From Tenrec ecaudatus (lineage: Eukaryota > Chordata > Mammalia > Afrosoricida > Tenrecidae), in contig NC_134531.1 in the NCBI RefSeq assembly GCF_050624435.1, positions 253,532,812-253,596,811 of the forward strand: a DNA stretch of 64,000 bases, written 5' to 3'. A program made the translations under genes and the position numbers. Positions 23,690 to 35,490 of the stretch are shown here, piece by piece (the first letter of the stretch is position 1; every line of letters starts with the position of its first letter). The notes under the pieces were generated by a model, which was given only the letters and a program-made list of their open reading frames with translations, was not told the DNA's origin and did no database searches.

Positions 23690-23690
23690 T
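23589..23690 (+). repeat. Compound microsatellite (AG)n-(GATA)n
   Basis: About 21 AG units (23589-23630) are followed by about 14 GATA units (23633-23690), nearly uninterrupted. It is likely polymorphic. Confidence 0.95.
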
Positions 23691-23974
23691 GACAGAAAAT
23701 ATGTATGAGTCTTTACCTTTGCTGTTACCATACCCATGCATGTGATGGACCATACAGGGAGCAGAGTTATGAAAACTTCTAGATATAACCTAAACCTTGA
23801 AGGAATGAATCTTTGGCACTAGGAACTCAGGGCCACAATTTCAAAGGACACTAAATCAATTAGTGTAACATAATCCTCAGATAATATTCTACAACTGAGT
23901 CCAAAAGAACTAGATGATACCTGGCTACCACTTCCAACTTCACTGAAAGGGATCTCAATAGAAAATCATAGATA

Positions 23975-24628
23975 GGAAATGAGATAGGCTGGATGAACAA
24001 TCTGGAGGAGAAAACAACAGGACCAACAGTTCCGGGGGGGGAATGGGAGAGAGGAACGTGGGGGAAATGGTAGTGGTGTTAACAAACCCAGGGACAAGGG
24101 AACAACAAGTGATCCAAATCGGTGGTGAGGAGGGTGTGGGAGGCCTGGTAGGGCATGATCAAGGGTAATGTAACCAAGAGGAATTGCTGAAACACTGGTG
24201 GGGACTGAGCATGATGGTGGGACAGGAGGAAAGTCAAAGGAAATAGAGGAAAGAGCTGGGGGACAAATGCCATTTATAGAGATCTAGATAAAGGCATGTA
24301 CATATGCAAATATATTTATATATGAGGATGGGGAAATAGATCTATGTGCATATATCTATATGTTTAATATTAAGGTAGCAGAAGGACATTGGGTCTCCAC
24401 CCAAGTACTTCCTCAATGCAAGAATACTTTCTTCTATTAAATTGGCATTCCATGATGCTCACCTTCCTGACACAACAGCTGAAGACAAGTGGGTGCATAA
24501 ACAAATGCAGTGAAGAAAGTGGATGGTGCCCGGCTATCAAAAGATATAGCGCCTAGGGTCTTAAAGGCTTTAAGGTAAATAAGCGGCCATCTAGCTCAGA
24601 AGCAACAAAGCCCCCATGAAAGAAAGCT
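23975..24628 (+). mobile_element. RepA retroposon fragment lacking its 3' half
   Basis: It begins at GAGATAGGCTGGATGAAC (the AATAAAGTAGGCTGGG position of copy 1) and covers the middle unit, but stops at GCAACAAAGCCCCCATG. The 3' 700 bp and A-tail are absent, so it was cut by a later deletion or rearrangement rather than by ordinary 5' truncation. Confidence 0.8.
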
Positions 24629-24629
24629 G

Positions 24630-26295
24630 TAGTAGAGCATGACTGAGTATAAGAACTTTGTGCGTTTTTTGAGTCCTTATAGCAAATCATTAAGCCTAAA
24701 GATGGTCTGGAAGAACTTGGATAACGGGCCACTCAAAATGGTTATCTGCATAGCTATTCCAGCAAACCAGTCCAAGCCCAGCTCTAACATCACCTGGGAC
24801 CCAACCTCTGTGTACAATTATAATATGAAGAACCTCAGAGTCCCCATCCAGCTTGAAAGTACTAGGAATACAACAACCTGAGTAGGTTTGTGGAAACAAG
24901 GGCCTCCAAACATATATGTGATTTGATAATTGGCTGTATGCCTATTTAAAGCAGAATTTGGCCCACAGACGATAAAGAGATTCTATTTCTCATTAACTCA
25001 GGGGCACTGGGGTAGAAACATCTGTTGCTTTTGTTTTTGCAGATTGCTCAGGGGCGCTTTATGAACATCTGATCTGCTATTGTGGGTTCCAAAGTTTCCA
25101 CTTTGAGCTAGGATCATAATACAGCCGTCTGCCTGAAGCCAGGAATATCTAGGAGGATATAAAGTGTGTGAAAATCATCCTCACCAGTATGCAAACCTTT
25201 TGACAAAATGGAACCTGAATTATGCATTGTGCACCTAGATCTATAACTTAAAATGCTATCGGCTTTCTCCTCACTACAGGAAAGAGATTTTGTCAGGTAA
25301 ACCTGCCTTGTGTGGGAAACCTTTAGTCACAGGTTTTTATTCACACCAACATAGCTCATTATTATTAATGTTGTTTAAGTTTGGATCTTGCAAAACATAG
25401 ATTCAAATATTTAAGCCTATTTAAACGTCTTCTCATTTTGAGGTATATTTTTTTCCAAAGCCTCAAAGCCATAAAATTACAGGGAGCTCACCAGGAAATG
25501 GATTTGTACTGGAGCTCCCTCTTTAGCTCTGTGTCTTAAGCAAACCCAGCCTCCGTCCTGGATGTGCTTGTTTGCAAATTATTTGAATGGAAGATTGTAA
25601 AGCCTGGTTCTGCATCCTTCTTGGAAGGCACTGGAAGCAGAAAAGTCTTAAAGAAAAGCTCCGATGTTGCATGCCTGTTTGACCATCTGCTTAAACTCTC
25701 TGTGATTTTCTTTTTCTCATTCCTTTTGTAGGATAACAGTTTCAGCCATTTGCTTTCTAGATTGTAGCAGATTTTCCCCTGACATTTACAAGGGCTCCCC
25801 TGAACTGGAAAGCCATACATCTGACTTCCTGGTGGAGTGAATGCGTGTGATCCTAGCGCACCATCCTCCACCTGCATGTAAATCAGCATGCTCAGAACAA
25901 GCTTTGGGAAGTCTTAATGTCAGTGAAATGCATTTATGCAAAAGTGCAGTTTATCTCTCACATGAGAAGATTTAGTCAGGGATGGGGGGGAGTGCTGTCA
26001 TCATCACACCTTCTGCAGTTGACACAATTGTTATAAATAAACAGCTAACTAAAAGGAGATCATCGTGTTACTGTTATTAATGTAGATGTATATATACTTT
26101 GCAAATTTTGAAATTTCTGGGATTCCTGTTTCCATATTAGTCATAATCCTCCATAAAATGCACTTGGGTTTTCTCATAAAACCCAATTTTAGACACAGAC
26201 ACCCCCCCAATCAAAGTACTATCAAAAGCTATCTGAGCCAACTCTTTTTCAAACACTTAGACTCATTAGCTATTATTGATATGACATCTTAAAAG
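24630..26295. other. Unique sequence, possible conserved non-coding region
   Basis: 1.6 kb with no recognised transposon. Several stretches, notably 25220-25960, have balanced composition and clusters of AT-rich factor-like motifs (TTATGCATTG, ATTTATGCAAAAG, ATGTAAATCAGCATGC). No coding exon is recognised. Possible regulatory sequence by inference only. Confidence 0.35.
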
Positions 26296-26296
26296 C

Positions 26297-26800
26297 TGAG
26301 TTAGTCTGGGCTGACTAGAGAAAAAAATTCATAGACACTCATATGTGTGTAAGAGAGAACTTTATATCAAAGAGCAATTGTACATTAAGACATCCCCTGA
26401 AAAAAAGAGAAAACATCCCAGCCCAGTTCAGTTCAAGTCCATAAGTCCGATATTACACCATATGTCAATACTAGACCAAAAATTCCTCTTGCGACTCACA
26501 GAGCCATGCAAAAATATCTAATGAAGCAATTTCCTAGGCCAATGGGTCCAGTAGTAGTGGAAGGATCTCAGCGCTGGCGTGGGTCTCCACATGGATCCTC
26601 CAGCTCCAAGACTCTGGTCCCATCAGTGTGTTGCCATGTGGCTTGTCAACAGGAATGTCTCGCAGTGAGTGTCTGTGTGTATCTGGCCTCCAGTTAGATA
26701 TTTATCTTCATTGCGCCTCCAATGAGGTTATCAAGCTGTGACTTGATTGACAAGTTAATCTCCACCCCTTCTCTCTGAATAGTCACAGGTTGGCACCACA
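26297..26800 (+). mobile_element. Solo LTR, ERVL/MaLR-like (same family as 10446)
   Basis: It starts TGAGTTAGTCTGGGC and ends GGCACCACA. The duplication AAAGC is at 26292-26296 and 26801-26805. The last 20 bp plus duplication are present again at 26810-26829, a short tandem repeat of the element's end. Solo LTR. Confidence 0.66.
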
Positions 26801-26929
26801 AAAGCTAAGTTGGTGCCACAAAAGCTAACTGTAATTGTTCATGTGTGTTAAATACGGGGAATCTCAATGGAGGTCTCTTAGCTGGATGCTCCTCCCAAAC
26901 TTCCCTGGGAACTTTGTATATCATGGTCT

Positions 26930-27262
26930 CGGCTGTCTCATTCTGCTATAATAGAAATAAGCAGATTACTTTCACAAACACATTTATGTTCTCAAAGTTA
27001 AGGAAGTGCAAATCCAGAGTGCTAGATCCAGGGAAAGGCTTTTTCTTTCTGTGTCTGCCCCTTGCGTGTATCTTCCACTTCGTCTGTGCTAACTTGCTTC
27101 ATCTGCTCTTTTCTATCTCAAAAGATATTGGTTTAAAACACCGTCTTCAAGAATGCTGCCTCATGAGCATTTTGAAAAGCCCATTTCCAAAAGGGATTAA
27201 CACAGGTGTAGGGGTTAGCATTTACAACAGCTATTTTTGCGGGGGCACAATTCAATCCCTAA
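26930..27262 (+). mobile_element. Ancient MaLR-type LTR fragment
   Basis: GGGGTTAGCATTTACAACAG followed by GGGGGCACAATTCAATCC is the characteristic terminus of MST/MLT-class mammalian LTRs. The preceding sequence contains the CTGTGTCTGCCCCTTG-like block. Ends are approximate. Old. Confidence 0.5.
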
Positions 27263-27601
27263 GAAACCATGCTTGACTTTAGGAGAAACTTCTGGATAAG
27301 AAGGACATTTCTGATATGCCATCCCAGAGAGCTTCAAAAGCGTGGGCATAAAACGTGGTCTCATGCCTGTGACTAAGGCAATGCTCTGGCCTCCCTCTGC
27401 CGTCCTGCTGAGGAGACCTGCAAGTTAGGGAATGCCATCAATCTGGGAGCAGTTGCTTGGATAATTTTAACTCACCAGGTTCTAATGATGGAGTTATTTT
27501 TTGGTTTGGTTTTGTCTTAAGATTAAGGTGTGGGCATTATCAGTCTGTCAGTAAACATTGCTGTTCAGTAGCTAATACTGGTAATACTAAACTGGATTTA
27601 A

Positions 27602-27793
27602 CCTCCCTGGTGGTCTAATTATGTCAGTAATTTTGTACCCAAAGCGGTACACTGTTTTACATAAAATTCATTGTTTTATATTGTCGGCCTGTAATTCTTA
27701 AGAAATTACTCTAGTAGAGATTCCAGGTATGATAAACTTTAATACACAGTTAACATTTACCCTGAACCACACTCGGGTTTACGGCCAGGGAGG
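27602..27793. mobile_element. piggyBac-type MITE (TTAA target, CCTCCCTGG termini)
   Basis: 192 bp bounded by inverted CCTCCCTGG termini (right end CCAGGGAGG) and flanked on both sides by TTAA (27598-27601 and 27794-27797), the signature target of piggyBac elements. Interior blocks include AAAGCGGTACACTG, GTTTTATATTGTCGGCCTG and CAGGTATGATAAACTTTAAT. From memory they resemble a piggyBac family common in amphibian genomes (TTAACCTCCCTGGCGGT...). Non-autonomous: no transposase frame. Confidence 0.8.
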
Positions 27794-27797
27794 TTAA

Positions 27798-28385
27798 AAA
27801 TCTCTACCATCCACCCACCTATCAGTTTGCCATAGTGTGGTGGTGCCTATTGTGTTTCTAAGGCACTGGAAGCTAGAACACCAATATTTCAAATATGCGC
27901 AGGGTCACGCTGATACAGCTTTCAGAGGAACTTCCACACTACAGCAGACTAGAAAGAGAGATCTACCAATTGACTGTGGAAAGTGAACCAAGGAAAGCTT
28001 TATGGATTGTAAGAGAATAATGTTCAATTTAGTGCTGAGAAATGAGCCCCAAACACTAGAAGCAATTATACAGTGGACACAAAAAAATGCATGTAAACCT
28101 GCTATCAATCATGAAGTGGAACAAGCTTCCGTAAAATTGTGTTTCTCTTATACACAAGCCACCATGATTTCAAGCCAGTTTGATGACTGACAACATAGAC
28201 TCCACAGAGCTTACCATTGAGCTCCATGAATAAAGAGCATTCATTTGTATTTGGTTGTTTTAGATGCCTCCCATGAGGATGACCTGATTCTATACTGGAA
28301 ATAAGGAAATAAGTCCCTAAACAGGAGCAGATTCGCTTTCTACAGCAGCCCAGAAACATCATTTTACATAGTCTGTTCGTCAGCA
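27798..28385. other. Unassigned sequence
   Basis: No gene or repeat recognised. Frames up to about 90 codons exist on both strands without recognisable protein features. Confidence 0.35.
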
Positions 28386-28556
28386 AGGAGGCCTGGTGGC
28401 ATAGTAGTTAGGGCTCAGTTGATAATCCACCAGCTGCTCCATGGAAGAATGAGGTAGTAGTCTACTTCTATATTGATTACAGGCATTTCTACACTGTTCT
28501 ATAAATTCTAAAGGGTCGATATAGGTTGGAATACACTCAACAGCAGTGGATTGTGT
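28386..28556 (+). mobile_element. AfroSINE
   Basis: It begins AAGGAGGCCTGGTGGCATAG (canonical GAGCCCTGGTGGCATAGTGG) and ends AGGGTCGATATAGGTTGGAA plus CAGCAGTGG. Full length and diverged. Confidence 0.87.
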
Positions 28557-28889
28557 TTAATTTTATTTGTTTATTTTGTTTTACTCATTAGCATTGGTTG
28601 GGCTTCAATTGTATATAACACTGCAATATGTGACAGTACCTGAATCCTATCAGATGATCCATTTGGCCAAGAGCACACTGTGTCCCCCGTGTCTTTTGCC
28701 AGGCCGCCACACCCACCTGTCTCAATGCCACGTTCCTCTCCTTTTTCACAGAATTGCCTCTTGGCGCCTCCCATCTGTTTCCAATAGGACAGAGAGAGGA
28801 GCATTTGAAAACATAACGATGGCAATCTCTCTTGCTTAAAACACTGGTTCTTCCACTACACGGAGAAAAAACACAATCCTGCCCAATGC

Positions 28890-29327
28890 GCTGGGCTCCC
28901 CCCTGCGCGTACCACATTCTGACTCCCATGCTGGTGTCCTTCCTTGTCTTCAAACACACCCCCCTTGGCTCTGCCTCAGGACCACTATTTTGCTTCTGGT
29001 TTTGTCTTTTGCCTGGAATGCTTGCCCCCAGATTTTATCCAAGTTATTTCCCTCCCTTCATTTAGGGCTTTGTTCAGCGATCTCCCTAAGAAGGCTTGTT
29101 AATACCCATAACTGCCATAGGGCTTCTCCCTTGTCATTTCCTATCTTGTTTGCCATCAGACTACTTAACAGGACCTGATATCGCATTGCTTTGATTATTT
29201 TATTGTCTGAGTGCCTCTCTAGAATGGGGACAGGTAATCTGTGTGTGTTTTCCACCACTTCTCCAGAACCTAGAGCATGCTTGTTACTTGAAAGTTGCCG
29301 TAATAAATATCACCGAATGAATCAGTC
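28890..29327 (+). mobile_element. LINE-2 (L2) 3' end
   Basis: The order of blocks is that of the L2 3' UTR: TGCCTGGAATGCTTGCCCCC, then a TTTGTTCAGCGATCTCCC block, then ATTATTTTATTGTCTGAGTG, then CTAGAATGGGGACAGG, then CCAGAACCTAGAGCATGC, ending AATAAATATCACCGAATGAA (standard ...caataaatatttgttgaatgaa). Ancient and heavily diverged. Confidence 0.75.
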
Positions 29328-29832
29328 TATAAAAGGTATTATTGATCTCGGGCTTTACAATGGGACAGAACTGACTGTAAAAAATCAAATTTTCACTGAA
29401 GGGAAACCAAAATAAGACAAGGGAGAAAAAAATGTTTGTGAACTTGAACAGAAATTGGAAACTTGTTCGTTTTTTTTCCATGATGTTTTTGTTTTCCACT
29501 GACTACTTTCAGTTCAAAGATAATTTTTAAGTTGTACAGAGCTTTGTGCAATTTACGTTGATATTGACTTACATCTGTCTGTATTACGAATGCCTCTCTG
29601 GATCCGGACAGGTGAGGGCACAGTTCATTGGCTCAGTGAGTAACACAGTGCAGCTAGGTGACGGCTACTGCTAGGTGAGGTGGTTCGCATGCCAGTCAGA
29701 GTTTGCTGTTTCCATCTGTGCGCAACCTCTCTCTCAAAGCTATGCCTACCAAACATGTAATAAATATTCAGCACCCGAGAACCTAAATACTCAGAAATCT
29801 GAAAGAGCTGGTTCTTAACAGACTTTCATATG
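29328..29832. other. Unassigned sequence
   Basis: No family recognised. AT-rich first half. Confidence 0.35.
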
Positions 29833-29837
29833 AACAG

Positions 29838-30298
29838 TGTGAACTTGATAAATAGAATGTAGGGGTGGAGTCTTACCTTTCAATCAGGTCACAAGATAAC
29901 ACCCACCAGGAGGACTCTGGGAACTTCCTCATTTTCTCCTGGGAGGAGGACCACAGGCACACTCTGCCTCACATGCCTGTTGGCAAGGCACACGGAGCCA
30001 CACTGATGGCAACCAGAGCCCTGGAGATGCTTCCCCCGCCACTGGACCTACAGGACTTTCCACCCACTGGCTTATGAGTTTCCTGCATTTGGCATCATTG
30101 CATGTGCTGCGTGAGTCTGAAGAGGAATTCATGGACTCATATTGGACTTATGGGCTAATATCAAACTTAAGGACTTGTCCTGGACAGGGCTAGGTTTTCT
30201 TAATATATAATTACTCTTTGATATAAGGCTCTATCCTATGCATATGCCCGTCTCCCAGGATTTGTTTCTCTAGTCTCCAGTCTATGCAGACTAACACA
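29838..30298 (-). mobile_element. Solo LTR, ERVL/MaLR-like (same family as 10446)
   Basis: 461 bp, TG...CA, with a perfect 5-bp target-site duplication AACAG at 29833-29837 and 30299-30303. The reverse complement begins TGTGTTAGTCTGCATAG. No internal region. Confidence 0.7.
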
Positions 30299-30529
30299 AA
30301 CAGAAGCTTGTCAAGTGAGTTCAAATATTTTATAAGTGCATTATTCACATTTTATATACACTTAAATGCAAGAAATAGAAAGGAGTCTATAAAATGTTTA
30401 ATGAAGAATATCATTACTGATATCAGATTGGTCTTGATTGAAAACAGAGAATTCCAGTAAAATGTTTCCCTGTGCTTTACTGGCTATGTAAATATAGTTA
30501 TCTGTGGGTAATAGCAAATTATAGGACTT

Positions 30530-32990
30530 CCAGGGAAACATGGCAGCCAGATAACAAGCACAGGAAGAGCACCTCAAAAATTTCCCCCCAAAATCCCAAC
30601 AAGAAGTACATTCTGCCTTCCCTGGAAGCCAAAAGACAACTTACAAGCTAATAGGACAAGGTTTCTCAAAGCTGGAATTTTGAAAAAAAAAAAGGCAGAG
30701 CAAAGGGAAGAGGCTGCACAGCCACCACAAGCAGTCAGGCAATTCCGACTGGCTTCTAGGGGCAACCTTGTGGCTTCCCCACCAGGAAACACTCCATCCC
30801 CAGCACAGACAGGCACATGCCAGTAGCCATAGCAACAGACTTTAACATCTCTTTCCAAACTACACCCCACCTTTTTTTTCTTTTCCTTTGTCTTTCCTCT
30901 TTCTTAATGCATTTGTCTTTCTTTTCTTCTTTCTTGTTTTCTTCTTCTTCTCCCTTTTCTGTTTCTTTAATTTAATTCTTCTGAATCTGTATACACGCAT
31001 ATATACATACATGTATATACATATATATAGACATAGATCCTTCTTTTCTTACTTGATCATAAGCTTATATTTCTCTCTCACCATTCATTATCTCTTTGGT
31101 TCTCTCTTCCCTCCTGGGTCCTTTCATATGACAGCCATTTTTTTTATGTCTCTTCTTCCCTCCCCTTTTGTCCTCCTGCTACGTCGCAACTCCTACTGGC
31201 TAGAACTGGCAGCGTGTGTGGCTTTCGCACTGGGAGGTGACACCACTGACAGGCTTTCCTTCTGCTGGTAATCAGCAGGGAGCCATATTGGAACACTCTT
31301 CAACCCCTCCCCTATTGACCCTCTCAGAGCAACCCTTCCCTGCCCCTCTTGCCTCCCCCTTCCAAGCTTCACCTCCTACCTCTACAGCCTACAGGGACCA
31401 TTCATGGATACTGGACCTTGGAAGCACTAGGCTCAAAGACACCCACCACCTACTCTCTGCAGAGACATCCCTATTGACTCACTGCTGCCACAAGCCCAAA
31501 AACTAGGCCACCCGCTGTGGCTGCCATCAAAAGGCAAGTCTCTTTTATTGTTCTTCCTCCCTACACCTGCCCCCCCCCCCCACACACACACACACACGTG
31601 CCCAGTCTAGCCCAATCCCACCCAGGCCGAGCTTCCTCTCTCTGTCTTTGTTATTTCTCTTTTTTGCTTTCCTGTAAATCCTCCTATATGCAACTTGCCT
31701 CCACAGACTTATCTGCCCCCAAAGAGTGCCTTCTCTTTATTAAATTTTTATTTTCTCTTTCCACCTCCTCTCTTTTCTCTTCCAATTTCTTGTTTTCTTC
31801 TTTTACTTTAATTCTACTTCTTTTTCTAAGCAGATATATGTATGTATGTGTGTATGTACATATCTTTATTTTCATGTTTAGTTGTTCACTTATACTATTG
31901 TCTTTTCTTACAAACCATTCCATTCTGTTCTTTCTCGCCTTTCCCTTGTGAGACATACTTTCATAATATCTATTCATTTTAATAGTATTTTTATAATATA
32001 TTTTCATAATTTTTACAAACCTCTTGGTAGTTCATATAGCTTCTTCTTTTCTTTTTGTCCCCCTCTGTCTTTTGGTTTTTTTTCTTCTTTTCCCTTATCT
32101 CTCTCCCATTTTCACCATCTCTGTTATGTGTTATCTAATGTCTATTAATCCTCTCCTATGAAGCTTGCCAGAGCCATCTAGCCACACACAACCCAGCAGG
32201 CCACATACCACTAATAACTAAACCAGAACGGTCCATCAGCAGCAGACAATCGCAATGAACAAATAAAAAAAAAATCAAGAGAACCAAGCACAAACAAGTA
32301 AAACCACCCAACCCAAGGAATCACTCTGAAAAAAGAGGCAATGGAATTGCCATAAACATATTCAGAAAGATGGTGTCTAGGCACCCTCAGTGATGGAGAA
32401 ATATTCATGAGAAGAATGAAAGAGGTTGAAAAATTAGGAATGCTACACTAAATAAAATTCTAAAAGATAAACAAGATAACAGAATTAAACAATACAACAA
32501 AAAAGTAGTAATAGAAAGGAAGAAAAGGAAAAATTGAGTTTTTGAACTTAATGACAATTTTTCCTACTACTTCTGACAAGAGAAAGCAAACAAACAAAAA
32601 AAAAGCAAAGGAATTTGAAGAAAAATATATGGGATATGATTAAGAAAAACAATTTATGTCTTGTCGGTATTCCAGAGCTAGAGGTTACAAAAAAATCCCT
32701 ACAGAGAAAATCTACAAGAACTCAGAAGAGAAATTCATCAACACCATGAAGAGTAGAAAATAACTATTCAAGAAGTTGAGAGAACCTTAGAAAAATATCT
32801 CAGCATATCTTAGTTCAACTTTCCCATTCACAGGAAAATGAGAGAATCCTGATTGCAGGTAGGGAAAAATAGAATAGTTACCAATTTTATATGACTTGTA
32901 GTGAGAAACTAGAAAAAAGTGTGCTATCGTACCTAATACATCAATAGATAAAAGCAAATACAATAAAATAATTAATAATTTATTATTCAT
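30530..32990 (+). mobile_element. L1-type LINE 5' region (5' UTR to ORF1)
   Basis: It starts near AAACATGGCAGCCAGATAAC, a typical L1 5'-UTR opening (…AGATGGC…). Pyrimidine-rich UTR-like sequence follows with short frames only, then A-rich ORF1-like sequence from about 32220 (AAAAAATCAAGAGAACC, then GAAATATTCATGAGAAG, then GAAAGAGGTTGAAAAATTAG). The exact lineage is uncertain. Truncated at its 3' side. Confidence 0.5.
31570..31597 (+). repeat. poly-C plus (AC)n tract
   Basis: 12 C residues followed by about eight AC units within the L1-like UTR. Confidence 0.95.
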
Positions 32991-32999
32991 CCCAGTTTT

Positions 33000-33210
33000 A
33001 ACAGTAGTCTTGTTTTCACAAATTCCATTAGTTTTTCTTTGTCTGGAAATACTTTTATTTCTTCCTTATAGTTGAGGAATACTTTTGCTGGATATGGGAT
33101 TCTTAGTTGATGATTTTTTTAATCTCAGAACTTTGTATGTGTGACTTCACTGTTATCTTACCTCTTAACGTGGTTTCAGCTAAGATCTCTGAGATAATTC
33201 TTATTGGTTA
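33000..33210 (-). mobile_element. L1-type LINE fragment, antisense
   Basis: TTTGTCTGGAAATACTTTTA, then GCTGGATATGGGATTCTTAG, then TCAGAACTTTGTATGTGTGA, is the antisense L1 ORF1-adjacent stretch (compare 49930-50090: TTATCCAGAAATACTTTTAC, then GGAGGATTCTTGG). Short. Confidence 0.6.
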
Positions 33211-33212
33211 TC

Positions 33213-33262
33213 CTTTGGGTTGCTATAAGTCAGCACTGACTCGATGGCAGTAAGTTTGGGTT
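33213..33262 (+). mobile_element. AfroSINE 3' fragment
   Basis: Only the tail is present: TTGCTATAAGTCAGCACTGA, then CTCGATGGCAGTAAGTTTGG, followed by a T-run. Confidence 0.75.
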
Positions 33263-33264
33263 TG

Positions 33265-35147
33265 TTTTTTTTTTTTTGTTTTATGTTAGTGCACACGCAG
33301 TGAATTAGTTAATGTGGCTCTTCTTGTCAAAGTCTCTAACTCCCATCAAATGACCTTTTCTTGTATGGGGCTGGTAAGATGACGGGGGGAAGATACTGAT
33401 AGAATTCACCTGTGAGTAATTGTGACTGGGATTCCCCGGAATGCCATTCTGGTGTGTATAAAATGAGCCCTCTGAGAAGCAGGAAGAGGGCTCTCAGTAC
33501 CAGTAAGAGCTGGAGTGAGGTGCATCCTCTGGACGTGAGATCCCTGCCCAGTGAATTTCCTAAAGCCAGAAGATAGCTGTAACATCAGAACAGGGGCCAG
33601 AATAGGGAACGGCGGTGGGTTTTACAGACCTACGAGCAAGTAAAGCAGAGCGCTTTAGGTAAGAGGCTGTCTTGTGCAATAGGAAGCCTATGGGCTCTTC
33701 ATTCAGGGCACTAGGCTTGCTGAACCAGAAACGTTGAGCTCCAGTGCCTTTGCATTGAGCCTTCCCTGGAATGGGACGCCCCGCTGAGCATGTATTAGCA
33801 GACCTGAAAGAACTTTGCAACACGCCCTGATAAACAACTTCCCTGGACAGTTCTCCCTGGAATTACCACCTTTTAATGCCCTTATACACTCTTTAGTCAT
33901 GGAATTTTGTCCGTGGGTTCTGTGAATTTAGAGAAATAGAAAACTAAGCCTTTCTTCTTGTGTGTCTGGGTAAACTCAAACTTTGAACCTTTTGGTTAAT
34001 ACCCAAGTACATAACCAGTTTTCACCACTCATGGACTCTGTTTACAATAAGAAATAATGTATTTGGGGGGTTTGACATAAGTTTTCTCAAGCACTTTCTG
34101 AAGTAATCTCTGTAAACTGAAGTTAGGAACAGCCCCCTTCTTGTCCCTCCACCACCCCTCACACCCTACCATCCTTCTCCTGCTATGTATTAAAACTACA
34201 AGTGATGTCAGATAGACCCCATACTGCTTCCGCAGCAGTGAAACCATGGCCGGGCCTGGAGGTGTTCCACCCATTACTTCTGAGCCTCAGAACTGCCCTA
34301 TCTAGAGTCTCTTTAAGCACTCGGGTTGATGGTGCTTTCTATTTTGCCCTCCTCCCAGGTGTCCTACTCTTAGAGTTTGAAGGGAAATTACCAAGCTGCT
34401 CTGTAAAAGCCTCCCTCTTTAAGAGGGAGATAGAAATTGACATCGCAGAGAAGCTAAAAGATTTTCTGGATTAAAAGTTATTTCGCTATTTCTATCCAGA
34501 TGGATTTGTTCCCTTTCTTCCCACTGTTAATCTCTATTGTTTGAGGCTCCAAAGAAAAGTGCTCTTAATTTTAATAATGTTTATTACCTTTTCTTATTAA
34601 ATAAGTTTCATGCATTTGTTTTGTTCATGGATATCTCCTCAGTGTATAATAGATACTCAGTATCTAATTGCTGACTGAGTCAATGTTAGATCATTTGTAA
34701 TGAATTCAGAAAAGTTTAAAAGAAAAAGACTGTGTAATGCTACCTCAAAGAGGGAAACACAAATATTATTTTGATATATTTTTCTATTTCTTTTCTTTTT
34801 CTCACCCTAGGTAAAAAAATATAACTATATCATGATTTTTTAAATCCCTAGACCTACTGAGTATAATTAACATTTAAGCGAAGGAATGTAAGCAATGAAC
34901 AATGATAGTTATTGAAGTATAATTATAGATGTGGGTTTGTCATCTGATAAATTGTGAATAAAGCTTTGAAATGTTTAATGCTATTAGAATGTTGCAAAAA
35001 TAATGTATTTCAGAAGATTAGTATGTGGTTGGTCTCAGTGATGTATGGAAGTTAAAAATGTCCTAAATGTCTAACTTTTCTAAAATAATGTACTATTTTA
35101 TTCTTCCTAATAACAACTGCCATTCCTCCTCCTAAGTTGTCTCCCTC
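33265..35147. other. Mostly unique sequence
   Basis: The first 550 bp have a TATA-like element (GTGTATAAAATGAGCCC near 33455) within GC-richer sequence that could be an old LTR, but I cannot assign it. The rest is AT-rich with no gene recognised. Confidence 0.35.
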
Positions 35148-35149
35148 AT

Positions 35150-35356
35150 GTCTCCAACTCACAGCCATGGAGTCAATTCTGACTCATAGCAACCCTTTAG
35201 GACAGGGTAGAACTGCCCCTTTGGGTTTCTGAGACAGTAACTCTTTATGAGAATAGAAAGCCTCATCTTTCTCCCATGGAGTATCTACTGGTTTTGAACT
35301 GCTCAGCTCGGGATTAGAAACCCTTTCATAACCACTAGCCTACCAGGGCTTCTCCC
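35150..35356 (-). mobile_element. AfroSINE
   Basis: Reverse-complement full-length copy: GAGTCAATTCTGACTCATAG, then GACAGGGTAGAACTGCCCC, then CTTTCTCCCATGGAG, ending TACCAGGGCTTC. Confidence 0.9.
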
Positions 35357-35490
35357 CGCACATCCCAGGGTTTCACATTTAGCTGCAATGTGCTAGAGAA
35401 ATAACCAACTGTAAAGAAAATGGTTGACCTGATTGTAGAGGCAGGCAAGTCCCAAATCCTAGATCAAATACCCACCTGGAGGATTCTTCT

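Noticed and set aside
23589-23690. CRISPR-like or satellite array
   Set aside because: It is a simple AG/GATA microsatellite without spacers.
30888-32148. Several hydrophobic open frames suggesting membrane proteins
   Set aside because: They come from T/C-rich L1 5'-UTR-like sequence, where F, S and L codons dominate by composition.
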